NCBI GenBank assembly: GCA_015852425.1
Contig: JAAAIG010000253.1
Location: 1-35,657, forward strand
Length of the DNA: 35,657 bases
Direction of reading: 5' to 3'
Source: Gryganskiella cystojenkinii
Lineage: Eukaryota; Mortierellomycota; Mortierellomycetes; Mortierellales; Mortierellaceae
The position numbers and the translations under genes are program-made. Of this stretch, positions 20,525 through 31,154 are shown piece after piece; within the stretch, counting starts at the first letter, position 1; each line of letters begins with the position of its first letter. Below the pieces are notes generated by a model. The model was given only the letters and a program-made list of their open reading frames with translations. It had not been told where the DNA came from and made no database searches.

Positions 20525-22961
20525 GGTTGATTTGTGTGTTGTGGGTGAACTGTTGTGCGGTAGAAGAAGAAAGAGAGCGAAGGTCGTCACAAAAGAAGGG
20601 GAAAAAAGAAAAGGTGGAAGAGGATGTTCAAAAAGTGAAAGAAAGAAAGAGATCAGAAAAAAGTTGAGCGTGTGATAAACGGAAAAGAAATAAAAGGGAA
20701 GAGAAAAAACGCATGAAAAAGAGTGAATGGACTGTTTTATCAGGGGGGAAGGGAGAGAGGCTCGGGAGGGACAAGAGAAGAAGTAAAACGACACGAGCTT
20801 GATCGAATGTGGTCTCGTTTATTTTCTTTTTACTTTTCTCAAGGAGGGATGGATTGCATTTTAGAAAAAAAAACAAAAGTCTGAGAGCCAAATGGGCCAA
20901 AACACACCCACGATCTACCTGTAAACAAAGCAAAAGGATCCAGACAAGGTCCATCGCCAGATGACGACGCTTCTTCACCTCGAGTGGACGAAGTGGGTGA
21001 AGGAGCACACAATGCCTCTGCATCTCTGTTTTTATTTGATAGGGGCGCCGCACAAGCGGAGAAATAATAATTCGGAAGAAGTTGGAGACGGTGAGCAATC
21101 GTCCAACAGGCACAACAAAAAGTGATGTACACCAGCAGCAGTGAACGATGCTGTTTCTCCCCCAGCCCACGTTTGCCACTGGCAGGGATGAGTCTAAATA
21201 AACCTACCTAGCCCAGTCTAATTGAGTCTTTTTCTTATTCAGAGCCCTTTACGTTCAAGGCTCAATTTTAAGGATGGTGTTGGAGGCGTGGTCACACCCA
21301 AACAACTGTCCAAACGACAACTCTTTTGGGTTTATTGTATTTTGTGAGCACAACACAATAACGCAATGCTCTTTTGGATTCACTTGTTGGTTTCGCGATC
21401 AAAAAAATATGATTGTTGTTTCTCCGCGCGACTTTTCGTCTTACCCATTGAGAGGTGGTGGTTCCCGCTTTGAGCTCCCAGGGGTAGCTCGCAATCTTTT
21501 TAGCCTAAGCTCGATCGCTTTCTTTGTGTGTGCACTGCCTCTCAACAGGAGGGGGAGTCAATTGGAAGAGGTGGGGTTTTTGCATCGTGCAGACGAGGAG
21601 ATCACAGAGCGAGCAGGAAAAATTATTGTCTTCGGGAAGGAGTTTCTTATTGGGGAATTGATCTGTTCGCCCTCCTCGACTCTGTAAAACTTACGCGGAC
21701 TGAACGAAGGTGAAGAAAAGCAGATCTGTTGAGGGTGAGGGAGAAACTACTCTTTTCGTTTTTATCAATTTCATCCAGAGTATCTACAGCCCTTTGAGTT
21801 CCTGTGTTTTTAAGTGGCAATAACAATAAATAGTTGACTACATTAAAAGACAAGAACGCAGCCGAAAAGCAGCTGTGCTTTTTTATTGTTCAAACTCTTT
21901 TCTTGTTTTTTTTGTGTTGATCGTTTTGGCCCAAAGCGTTTTTATGATATCGCGTGAGTAAAGAAACAGTCGGAAACTATGAACACCGCTCCCATGACCG
22001 TTTCTTGAAATATTCTTCTTCATCCTTTCCTTCCTCTCTCAGACTCTCCTTGCATAGGCGTTCAAAGTTCTCGGGTTCGTCTTTGGAAGCAAACTTTCAG
22101 CGCATGATATTTGACAATTAGTCGCGTGGCGCCAGGTGGCCAGAGAATGGCGAACTTTGCCATCCATGGAGTCTAATCACAACAACTCCTAAAAAGTGGC
22201 TCATTCGATTCCGGCGACTTTTTTTACCAATCCCTCCTTCTCTCCCATCCCAGTTCGATCGTTTTGTGCGGTTGTTTTAACACGACGAATTGGTGGCAAA
22301 GAGTCACATGACTTTGAATATTTCAACGCACAAAACACATGTAGAAAATCGAACTTCAAACTCGCATAGTGGAGCGAGGAGAGTGTTTTGGGATGGGAGA
22401 GAAGGAGGGATTGGTAAAAAAAGTCGCCGGAATCGAATGAGCCACTTTTTAGGAGTTGTTGTGATTTAGACCCCAAGGATGGCAAAATCGCCATTCGTCA
22501 AAATCGCCTTCAGCTCTCAAAAAAATTGCCACCAAATTTTGCCTCCTATCGACGTGGCGCAAATCTCGTTCAAACTGAAAGTCCTAGACGAGTAGAGAGA
22601 ACCTTTCCAGTGGAAAATGCATTGGTTCCTACAGAGAGTATCATCGATATCGATTGAATAGAATGTGATCGACCTCGCATACAAATTCTTTCTCGCGGTT
22701 ACGATTTGGTCACCCCCACCGACTCCTTACTTGCCCTTGCTGACAACAGTGGACCGAGTGCTGCCTGCTGGGTGCCAAAAAAAAACGAAAAAAAAGACTC
22801 TGGTGAAATCTCACGTGCCCTCCTCAGGTCATTTTTTTTTTTTGGTGGCACCTGATGTTCATAATTTCGTTTCATTCATCTGCTTTCAAACATCCTTCTC
22901 TCTTTTCTTTCCCATCAGCACACTACTCAACAACCCATACTACCCATCAATCTTACATACA
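20525..22961. other. Gene-poor region of 2.4 kb
   Basis: Between the divergent bestrophin-like and oxygenase genes. The first 300 bp are purine-rich on the plus strand (a CT-rich leader on the gene strand). Several ORFs up to 183 codons occur but have no recognisable motif, a composition unlike the neighbouring genes, or homopolymer-driven sequence. The one structured object is the foldback element at 22147-22494. The last 250 bp hold A and T homopolymers and a CT-rich leader for the oxygenase gene. I found no tRNA or rRNA here. Confidence 0.5.
22147..22494. mobile_element. MITE-like foldback element with 106-bp inverted arms
   Basis: The left arm (22147-22252) and right arm (22389-22494) are reverse complements. 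The inner 76 bp (22177-22252 against 22389-22464) match perfectly, and the outer 30 bp carry a few mismatches and single-base indels. A 136-bp spacer separates them, and part of it repeats the pattern in degraded form (TTCGAT and TTTTGTGCG occur on both sides in opposite orientation). There is no coding capacity. A weaker outward continuation (ACTTTCAG at 22093-22100 against CTGAAAGT at 22575-22582) suggests that the true ends lie further out. No clear target-site duplication is visible at the core ends. A transcript would fold into a long hairpin. Confidence 0.75.
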
Positions 22962-24592
22962 ATGGCCTCGGTAAATATCGCTTTTTCTCATTAGATTATT
23001 CAAGTGTCTCGTCATTTCATTCTTCAGGACGTATTTATTCACTTCGACTTACATTCCTATTTGTTTATTTTGTTTGCTTGTTTGCTATGCATACGCTCTC
23101 TCTCAGAACCCAAACTCTGTCGTCGTGATCGATTACCAGGACTTGGTTGCCAACAAGGACATTTCGACCGACATCGAAAAGGCCTTTGGTTCTCATGAAC
23201 ACTGTCTCGGACTTTTGCTCGTCAAGAACCTGCCCTCGGATTATCTTGCCAAGAGAGAGCGTCTCCTCAGATTGGCCTCGGTCTATGCCGCCTTGCCCGA
23301 GGAGATCAAGGAAAAGACTGTTCATGCCGCCAGTCGTTATAGCTTTGGATGGAGCTGTGGCAAGGAGATTATGAACGGAAAGCCAGGTACGGACAACATC
23401 TCGTTTGGGTCAAAAATGCTCGGTGTTTTTTTTTCTGTCATTGCGGGGAACTGACTGCAGGGGGAAATGCAAAATGTCCCTAGAGCGCAGTTTGGAAAGG
23501 GGAAGGCGTGGGAAACATGACTATTACTTTCCCTTCTTGTCCTTGACGGCGGAGTGAAGACTCTGTTCCCGATGGAAGTTGTCGAAAATGCTAGATCACC
23601 TGGGTACTTCGACAAGAGTACCTCAATCCTCCATTTCTCTCCCTCAACAGCCTCCGATTTGGCAGTTTTTGTGCGACGTTGGACCATGCATACCCCAGAT
23701 TTTTTTGACTTGTGTGCATAACTGACCCACTTTTTTTCCTTGATCTTTTGTTGATCTCGCTCGTGTGCGTTCATTAACCTTTTTAGACGTCTCAAAGGGA
23801 AGTTACTATGCTAACCCTCTGATGGATGAACCCGAAGCGTCCAAGACTCTTCAGGAACAGTTCCCTGAGTACTGCCACCCCAACGTTTGGCCCTCTGAGG
23901 ACTTGCCCGAGCTTGAGGAGGCCTTCAAGGAGTTGGGACAGTTCATTGTCGGAGTCGGAAAGCTGGTCGGAAAGGCATGTGATGCCTTTGTCGCTGCAAA
24001 ACTGGCCCACGGCTCCTTCTCTGCTACGCACTTGCAGGATGTGATTGAGAAGTCCAAGACTACCAAAGCTCGTCTCCTTCACTACTACCCCCAGACCTCC
24101 TCAGTACCTCAGGAGGGCGAAAAGGTGGAAAAGAAGGACGATATGGATTCCTGGTGCGGATGGCACTTGGACCACGGTTCGCTCACAGGATTGACTAGTG
24201 CCATGTTCATTGATGAGTCTAAAGTTGGCGAGGATGGCAAGGTCCTGTTGAAGGAGGTTTCGTGCCCGGACCCCGATGCAGGTCTTTATATCCGTAACCG
24301 TGGTCAAGAAGTCGTCAAGGCCTCGATTCCACGAGATCATTTGGCGTTTCAGACTGGTGAGGCCTTGCAGTTGGCGACCCGGGGTCTCTTGGCTGCCACG
24401 CCTCACTGTGTCCGTGGTGCGACTGCTCCCGAGGAGGACCCTACTCGTTATGCGACCTTGGCCCGCAACACGTTTGCGGTCTTTATGCAGCCTTCACTCG
24501 AGACTGTAGTCACTGAGGAGGGTCTTAACTTTGGCCAATGGACCAAGGAGGTCCTTGATCGTTACTATGACAAGGAGAACAAGGAGAAGTAA
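22962..24592 (+). CDS. 2-oxoglutarate/Fe(II)-dependent oxygenase family protein
   Basis: Three exons encode 364 residues: a 9-bp first exon (22962-22970, Met-Ala-Ser), then 23107-23386 and 23787-24592, with introns of 136 and 400 bp. The iron-binding facial triad is visible: HLD at 223-225 (WHLDHGSLTGL) and the distal His303 in PHCVRG, with a plausible 2-oxoglutarate-binding Arg shortly after in TRYATLARNTF. The N-terminal part (VVVIDYQDLV) matches the start of the isopenicillin-N-synthase-like (DIOX_N/2OG-FeII_Oxy) fold. It lacks a signal peptide, so it is probably cytosolic. Its substrate is unknown; the position next to branched-chain amino-acid genes is suggestive only. The gene converges on the LEU fusion with 174 bp between stops. 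Confidence 0.85.
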
Positions 24593-24766
24593 AAAATGGG
24601 CCAACTGTTTCTTTTTCTTTTCATTCTCCCCGCCATCATACCACCTTTTGAATAAAACCCAAGAGGATTGTCCTTTTTTTTACAATGATGATATTTACAT
24701 TTATTTTTGATTGGAATTGGGATTGCTAATGGTTTTTATGCTTTAAGGAATGTGGATTTTTTTTTT

Positions 24767-27700
24767 TTACCAAGCGAGCTCGCTGTCATCACCACAGTTG
24801 CTCTTCGAAGCAGCCTTGATTTCGCTTCCACAAGAACCAGAGGAAGCCTCGGGGGCGGTCGCTACGCGGAACAACTGCTTGCCATAGGTCTTGTACATCT
24901 CAGTGACACCACCGCCGGCCAAAAGACGCTCCTCCATCAAGGACAAGCCGAAGGGGTAGACTTGGCCACCGCAGTGAACCTGGCGCTCCTTGACATCGAT
25001 CGAGATCTCAGCACCCTCCTGAGCGTGCTCATAGAAAGACTCATCCTCGATCGTGATTCCGAGAAGCGACATGTTGGGCTGGTTACGGGCATAGATGAAC
25101 GCATAGGACTTAGCAATGACGGCCTTGATACCGGCACCCAAGAGCGCACGAGGAGCCTCTTCGCGAGATGAACCAGAACCGAAACCAGAGCCTCCGACAA
25201 CAATGTCATAACCGTCTGCGGCCAATTGTCTGAACTCAGGCTTGACAAATTGGAAGGCGTGAGTTCCAAGATCCTTGTCCGAGGTTCCGGGCATGAACTG
25301 AGCAGGGATAATTGCATCAGTGTCAATGTTGTCCTCGAAGCGTTGGACGCGACCCTTGATGGTGGCGGAGAACGAAGGAGGAGGAGCAGGGAGGGAACCA
25401 CTGTCGGTGGCGGCATTGAACAAAATAGGAGCAGGCTCAGAGTAAACAACGGGCTTGCCCTTCTCAATCCACTGCTCCAACATCTCCTCATAACGAACAC
25501 GGTCGATGCTGTCCAGAAGATCACGGGGGTTGCGGATCTTCATATCAAAGGACGAAGCAGCGACAGTAGCGGCCGAAGCCAAGTTACCGATCGCACCCTT
25601 GCCCATACGGTTACGGAAGTTACGGTTCTGAGAAGACAACCAGACCTCACCCTCGCCGGCCTGATCAGCGGCGACAGCGATACAGTAAGAGCATCCAGGA
25701 GCACCGATCACGAATCCAGCTTGCTCGTAAATCTTGAGCAATCCAAGACGACGAAGCTTGGCGACAATAGGAACAGAGCCGGGGGTAACCTTACGCTTGC
25801 CACCCAAAGCAGGAACGAGTCCCTTCTTAAGACCGGCCTCCAAGACCAGAGCGGCCAAGATCAAATCCTCCTCAGCAGTCGTGCAGGCACCGATGAAGCA
25901 TCCATCGAGCTTGGTTCCGGAGCAGGCATCAACATCAACGCAGTTATCGGGATCGGGGTACAAGGCGACCAAGGACTCAACCTTGGCCAAATCAATGACG
26001 TGGGTCTCGGCATATTCGGCATCCTCGTCAGCCTTGAAGTACAAAGCAGAGTTCTTGTGCTGAGGGTTCTTGCGCTTGGCAATGTAGGCGGCAGTGGTCT
26101 CATCAGCCTCGCAGACACCGGCGATTCCTCCGAACTCAGTGGCCATGTTGGAGAGGGCGAAACGGGCATCGCAAGACAAGTGCTTAAGACCAGGTCCAGT
26201 GTACTCAACCGAGCGCTCGAACGCAACTGTGTTACGCTTGAGCTGCTGGAGGACATAGAGAATGGCGTCCTTTCCACCGATACCGAAGGGGGGCTGGTTC
26301 ACGAAGCGAATCTCGACCGTCTCAGGAACCTTGAACCAGGTCTCACCAGTGACCAAGGGCATGACGACATCAGCGGCACCGAGACCGACAGCAAAGGCAC
26401 CGACGGCACCAGCAGAACAAGAGTGGGAATCAGCACCGATGATCATCTGACCAGGCTGAGCACGTTCACGGTAGAACTCGGTGTGAAGAATCGAGTAGTT
26501 GGGCTCGTAGAAATCAATGAGCTTGGCCTCCTTGGCGAAATCGGTCGAAGCCTTAATCAACTCGACGGGCTTGGGGAGATGGTTGATGCTGGGATCGACA
26601 GTGTGATCGATGGCGAGCCAGAAACGGTCGTTACGGTAGACGGAGGGACGACCCATGGAATCGTAGGTCTTGTCCATACCCTTCCAGGTCAATTCAGAAG
26701 CCAATGTCCAGTCAACCGAGACACAGACCATATCGCCGGGCTTGACGTTTCCGGGACCGGTGAGTCCGATGGCGTTGTGGGCGATAATCTTTTCAGAGAT
26801 GGTCATACCACGGCGACCGGCGGGGCGACCGATAGCAAGGGGACGAGCGACGGGGGCACCCTCAGCAGCGTTGAGACCATAAAGCTCCTTTTCGAGAACC
26901 TCCAAGATCTTGTCACCCATCTCCTTTGTAGACTTGTTACCACCCAAATCGCGGGTGCGGAAGGCGTAACCAGCACGATCACCATCATCCAAGACCTTGC
27001 GAACAGCATCCTCGATCGCAACAGCCTCAGCCTCCATATCGAGCGAGTAACGGAGCAACATAGCGGCAGAGAGAATGGTACCGACAGGGTTGGCAATACC
27101 CTGACCAGCAATATCTGGAGCCGATCCGTGAATGGGCTCGTAGAGTCCTACACAGGACTTGCCTTTCTCGGGCAGGCCGTTCAAGGAAGCAGAGGGCAAG
27201 AGACCAAGAGAACCGGGGATGACCGAGGCCTCGTCCGAGAGAATATCACCAAACATGTTCTCGGTCAAGATGACACCGTTCAATCCACGGGGGTTCTTGA
27301 CGAGGAACATGGCGGCGGAATCGACGAGGTGGTGGTTGACCGTGAGCTGGGGGAATTCCTTCTCGATGACCTCAGTTACTGTCTTGCGCCAGAGACGAGA
27401 CGAAGCCAAGACGTTGGCCTTGTCGATCGAGTGAATGGGCCAGTGGGGCTCATGCTGAAGAGCCAAAGCAGCCGCCAGACGGGTAACACGCTCGACCTCG
27501 GCTCTGGAGTAAGGGAGGGTATCATAAGCATATCCATCCTCTTCCGTGGCCTCCTTGCGATCACCGAAATAGATACCGCCGACCAACTCACGGATCATCA
27601 TGAAATCGACGCCCTTGACGATAGACTCCTTGAGGGGGGAATGTGAGATGAGGGCGTCCGAAGCAAAAGTGCAGGGGCGGAGGTTGGCATAGAGATCAAG

Positions 27701-28383
27701 ACTCTTGCGGAGGGCAAGGAGACCCTGTTCGGGTCTTGGGTTTCCAGTCGCCCACTTGGGGCCTCCTACTGCACCGAGGAGGATAGCATCAGCAGCTTTG
27801 CAAGAGGCGAGAGCCTTTTCTGTGAGCGCAGTGCCTGTGCATCGATTCAGAGATAAAATAAACGATTCGACAGATTAGAAACCATTTTGAAAACGAGAGA
27901 AAAGCCGCTTTGAAGATGGAATCACTTTAGGTGTGGTGTCAAATGTCAGTCACCACCTTAAGTTAAACTCTTTTTTTTTTTGCTTCTCTCTCACTCGTCC
28001 ATATTTTTTAGAATTCTTGCCCGTGAGACATCCTTTCCCCGTTATCTCGCTTTTGGATCCCCCCCCCCCTCGGGATTTATGCTTGCATGAACAAAGTGGT
28101 TTTATGGCCTGTGTGTTCCTTTTTATCGCTGTTGATCATGCAACCAACAGGTTACTCGCCCCCTCCCTTCACTCCCGCGGTTCATATGAAATAAAATAAA
28201 AAACTTACCAGAAGCATCAATTGAAGCACCTCCGATCAACTCTTCTTTGAACGCAATTTGGACCTTGTGTTGGCGGACTTGGGAAACAAGCTCGAGAACG
28301 CGCTTGGCCTCAGCGACGACCTCGGGACCAACTCCGTCACCGGGCAAGAGAACGACTGTAGATTGCTTGGCTGCGATGGTCAT
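24767..28383 (-). CDS. LEU2-LEU1: Fused 3-isopropylmalate dehydrogenase / isopropylmalate isomerase
   Basis: Two exons (28383-28209 and 27834-24767) encode one 1080-residue protein. Residues 1 to about 378 are a complete LEU2/Leu[41 protein letters not shown] and [12 protein letters not shown] short Ala/Gly/Pro/Arg linker (about 379-401) leads into an aconitase-type domain beginning GMTISEKI. That domain has the 4Fe-4S ligands Cys709, Cys773 and Cys776 ([14 protein letters not shown]). A swivel LeuD-like domain follows with [13 protein letters not shown] near 945-957. All three leucine-pathway domains are therefore in one open frame with no stop or splice site at the joints. The order is inverted relative to the reaction sequence, since the isomerase acts before the dehydrogenase. 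There is no mitochondrial presequence. The 374-bp intron contains an 11-base C run. Confidence 0.9.
28059..28069. repeat. Poly-C tract of 11 inside the LEU fusion intron
   Basis: Eleven consecutive C on the plus strand (G on the transcript), the longest C/G homopolymer I noticed in a window otherwise dominated by A/T runs. On the RNA it would be a G11 run within the intron. Confidence 0.85.
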
Positions 28384-28658
28384 CTTGTATATATGTGTTT
28401 GTCTTTGTGTTGTCTTGAGCGTGGGAGAGGGAGAAAAGATTCTTTTGTTACGTTACTGAGAGGCGAGATTGGGTATGAACGAAATCAAAAGTTGAAAGAA
28501 GAGGGAATCAGCGAGCAGAGGATGTAAATCAAATAGAGGTATGCTCGTTAAAAGATGGAACTGTGAAGTGAGAGAGGAGTGTTTGGTTGTTGAATATGGA
28601 GAAGAAAGAAAAAAAAAGCCGAAAAAGAGAAAGAAAGTGGGTCCCCTTTTAAAGAGAT

Positions 28659-28679
28659 CAGACCCTCGGGGCAGGTCTG
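28659..28679. promoter_or_regulatory. Dyad CAGACC-N9-GGTCTG upstream of the LEU fusion
   Basis: Perfect 6-bp inverted arms (28659-28664 and 28674-28679) around a GC-rich 9-bp spacer, about 276 bp before the start codon. The shape suits a dimeric regulator, but I do not recognise the factor. It is not the CCG-N4-CGG form expected of Leu3. Confidence 0.35.
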
Positions 28680-28703
28680 CCGCATTTGGCAGTAACACAC
28701 AAG

Positions 28704-28711
28704 TGAGTAAT
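28704..28711. promoter_or_regulatory. TGAGTAAT site upstream of the LEU fusion
   Basis: Sits in CAAGTGAGTAAT, 321 bp before the start. The same 12-mer recurs upstream of ILV5. The complement, ATTACTCA, differs from the Gcn4 core TGACTCA by one base within the 7-mer, so a bZIP factor is plausible. Confidence 0.45.
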
Positions 28712-29408
28712 AATCGTATCAGGCGCATGCAAATCTCTCTTCCTATTCGCATTGCACCACTCCACCCCACCATCACAAACCTTAATCTTGGCGTTATGAC
28801 TGTTTGGTGTGCTCTGTTGGGTCCGGATCAATCTCTGTTCTATCCGTTCGTACGTTTCGCTCGCTTTGTCTGTTCATGTGCGCTGGATTATTGTCTCTTT
28901 GAAATATTCTCCCCTGCTACTTGCCCATCTATCTCAAGATGGTGCTTGTTGTCCGAGGTCCTCTGTTGTTCGGATATACCTTCAATGTTCACCCGAGAAA
29001 ACATAAACGACGTCGTTGCATCGCCAGCTCTTGCACGACAACATTTATTTGCCCTGGATCTATCTCGTTCTCACGCCTTTTTTTTTTTTTCCTTTGACTA
29101 CAATGCTTTCGAGCGCTTATCGCACTCTGACTTGGATATCTGTACGCCATATAATAATCCCAAAAAATTCCGGCTATAGTTACGACCCTCTGCGTGGACT
29201 ACATGCCAGAACAAAGGCCGTCATACTGAAACTTTTATTGTCTCGGTAATGAGCAAAAGGCGATTAAGGAAAAGCCGCAAAGTGTGTGAACATTTTTTTT
29301 TTGTACAGGTGAGGGAGTTTTTTTTATTAGGTGGCAAAGATGCCAATGGAGCATGCGTTCCTTAGTTTTAGTCCCATTGCTGGATTTCTACAAATGGCGG
29401 TAAACGGT

Positions 29409-30683
29409 TTAACCTGGAGGCAACAACGAGGCATCAACACCGGATCCTTCATCCTGGGCTTGATCCTCATCCTCCTCGTGCTCATGACGATCATAGATTG
29501 GTGAGCGAGGCATGGCCATCATACCACTCCGAGCTGCCTCCAAAATACCAAAAGGTTTGACCAGCTTGACAAAGGCATCGACACGATCAGGCTTGGCCGA
29601 CAACTCGATCACGGCACAGTCACCACTGACATCGACGACTTTGCCCTGGAACAGCCTTGCGAGCTCTGTGAGGGATTTCAAGTGAGCATGGGTCTGACGC
29701 AATGCATTTGAGGGCGTCATCTCCTCCTCGGCCTCCTCTTGGACCAGCTGCCAGTTGTTGGGTTGACGGGAGGTCATCTGGGCTCGGACATGTTCGGGAC
29801 CGAGAATCGAGACCTTGATCAACAGTAACTCGCGCTCAATCACCTTGAATCCAGTGTAATCCAACACAGCCCACACAGGGACCTAGATGATGAGAAAAAG
29901 CAAATAGAAGATTGATCGGATACCAGGGTTAGCTTTTGGAGGGGATTTTTTTTCGCAATCTGTTCAGAGATATCAAAATGTAAAGAGTCGAAAAAAGCCT
30001 ACCAAATCCTCCAGCTGTCTCCGAGCCTGCTCGATCGTGGAGGATTCACCACGAAGAACGATGGTCATACGACTGAGATCCGCAACCTCGGTCTTGGCCA
30101 CAACAAGTGAATCAATGTTGAAACCTCTTCCTGCCAGGATGCCCGAGACTCGACTCAACACGCCGGGTTCGTTCTGAACTAGACAGTTGAAGATATGGCG
30201 TTGTTTTGCCTGTCCTCGGCCGATCGGTGGGGTATTGTACAGAATGTTCGAAACGGCTTCCTCGGCCGAGGGTGGAGCCGGGTGCAGGTATTGTGAGGTC
30301 AAGGCAGGGTGGCGCTTATGAGGGTGCGATTTCTTATACGAGATGGCAGAGGTTGAGGAAGTCGAGGACTGACGAGCAAAGACGGGGTTCATGGCTCTGC
30401 TGGATCTAAAGGCCGCGTTGGCAGTCATGAACGATCCTGCGTTAGGAGCGACCTATACAAGACGGTAGCAAGGAAAACAGAGAAGAAAAGGTGAGCGAGT
30501 TTTGTCATTGACGAAAATAAACTTTTACTTTGTTGCCTTTCAGAAGAGTCTAATCCTGCGGGCGTGCTCCATAGGCGTGAGAGTAACGAAAACATCTAAG
30601 CATCTGTGGTCGCGGCATGCAGATCAGTCGAGGAGACGCACCTGAGGAGCCTTGACGGCCGCGGTCAAGAATCGAGACCACAT
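29409..30683 (-). CDS. ILV6: Acetolactate synthase regulatory subunit, ILV6
   Basis: Three exons in transcription order, 30683-30642, 30452-30003 and 29882-29409, with introns of 189 and 120 bp, encode 321 residues (yeast Ilv6 has 309). The first exon (MWSRFLTAAVKAPQ) plus the Arg/Ser-rich sequence up to about residue 50 form a mitochondrial presequence. The ACT domain starts near residue 99 (RHIFNCLVQNEPGVLSRVSG), the part that binds valine for feedback inhibition and activates the catalytic subunit ILV2. The junction of exons 2 and 3 gives QLEDLVPVWAVLDYT, the usual continuation, followed by the second ACT-like and C-terminal domain ending FGILEAARSG. The last 35 residues are acidic and disordered. 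The catalytic subunit is not in the window. A TGAGTAAT site lies 267 bp upstream. Confidence 0.93.
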
Positions 30684-31154
30684 TGACAGTGGGAATATGA
30701 GGGATGGAAAAGAGGAGAGATGGGTGTATTGAAAGGGGTTGAAAAAAGAAAAAGAAACAAAAGATACGAATTTTAAAGAATGCGAAAAGCAATGGAAGAA
30801 AGAAAACGAAAAAAGGGATCAGGCACACGAAACGAACAGACGAATCGATCCAACGAACTGGGTTTGATTGTGCCACCAAGCGAGCACATGAAAAGAAAAA
30901 GTCTAACCTGACTGGTCTGTGGAGAACAATGACTTTCCGTTGCACACAGATTACTCATGTCGTTAACGGGACTGCTTTTTCTGCAGAGATAAGGCGGCCA
31001 GTAACATTTTTCGGTTTGTTCTTAAGTTCAAAGTTTCGTTCTCAAAACACCCTTTCTTGGGATGAGCAATAGGAAATAAAATGTTTTGTTGTGTCTATGG
31101 GTACTAAAAAAATCAAATTGTACATATGAGGACCTTTTCTTTTCCTCTCTCTCT
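30684..31154. promoter_or_regulatory. ILV6 promoter and HIBCH downstream region
   Basis: In this 471-bp gap the part next to ILV6 is purine-rich on the plus strand, hence a CT-rich leader on the gene strand. It contains the TGAGTAAT-type site at 30950-30957. From 31060 the sequence is T/A-rich, as expected for the HIBCH 3' end. I see no gene. Confidence 0.5.
30950..30957. promoter_or_regulatory. ATTACTCA (complement of TGAGTAAT) upstream of ILV6
   Basis: The same 8-mer as upstream of the LEU fusion and ILV5, in the opposite orientation, 267 bp from the start codon. Confidence 0.45.

Larger units (their letters stand above)
28384..29408. promoter_or_regulatory. LEU fusion promoter and ILV6 downstream region
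   Basis: This 1025-bp gap holds the upstream region of the LEU fusion (right of 28383) and the 3' side of ILV6. The first 250 bp are GA-rich (a CT-rich leader on the gene strand). A dyad at 28659-28679 and a TGAGTAAT site at 28704-28711 are listed separately. From 28850 to 29400 there are T tracts and no convincing coding sequence; a 212-codon ORF at 28541-29179 has no family features. Confidence 0.5.

Noticed and set aside
21274..21687. 137-codon plus-strand ORF in the gene-poor region
   Set aside because: No motif, no clear leader and no splice-linked neighbour; the composition looks like non-coding DNA.
20525..22961. Possible tRNA or other structured RNA gene in the gene-poor region
   Set aside because: No A-box/B-box pair or cloverleaf was found by eye; the only strong fold is the long inverted repeat.
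25226..27646. 806-codon plus-strand ORF opposite the LEU fusion
   Set aside because: It mirrors the coding strand of a clearly conserved gene. Its composition (Asp/Gly/Leu/Val/Ser/Thr repeats) is what C-ending codon bias produces on the antisense strand, and it shows no family motif.
28541..29179. 212-codon plus-strand ORF between the LEU fusion and ILV6
   Set aside because: Its sequence is driven by T and A homopolymers, it has no recognisable domain, and its start lies in the CT-rich leader of the LEU fusion on the other strand.
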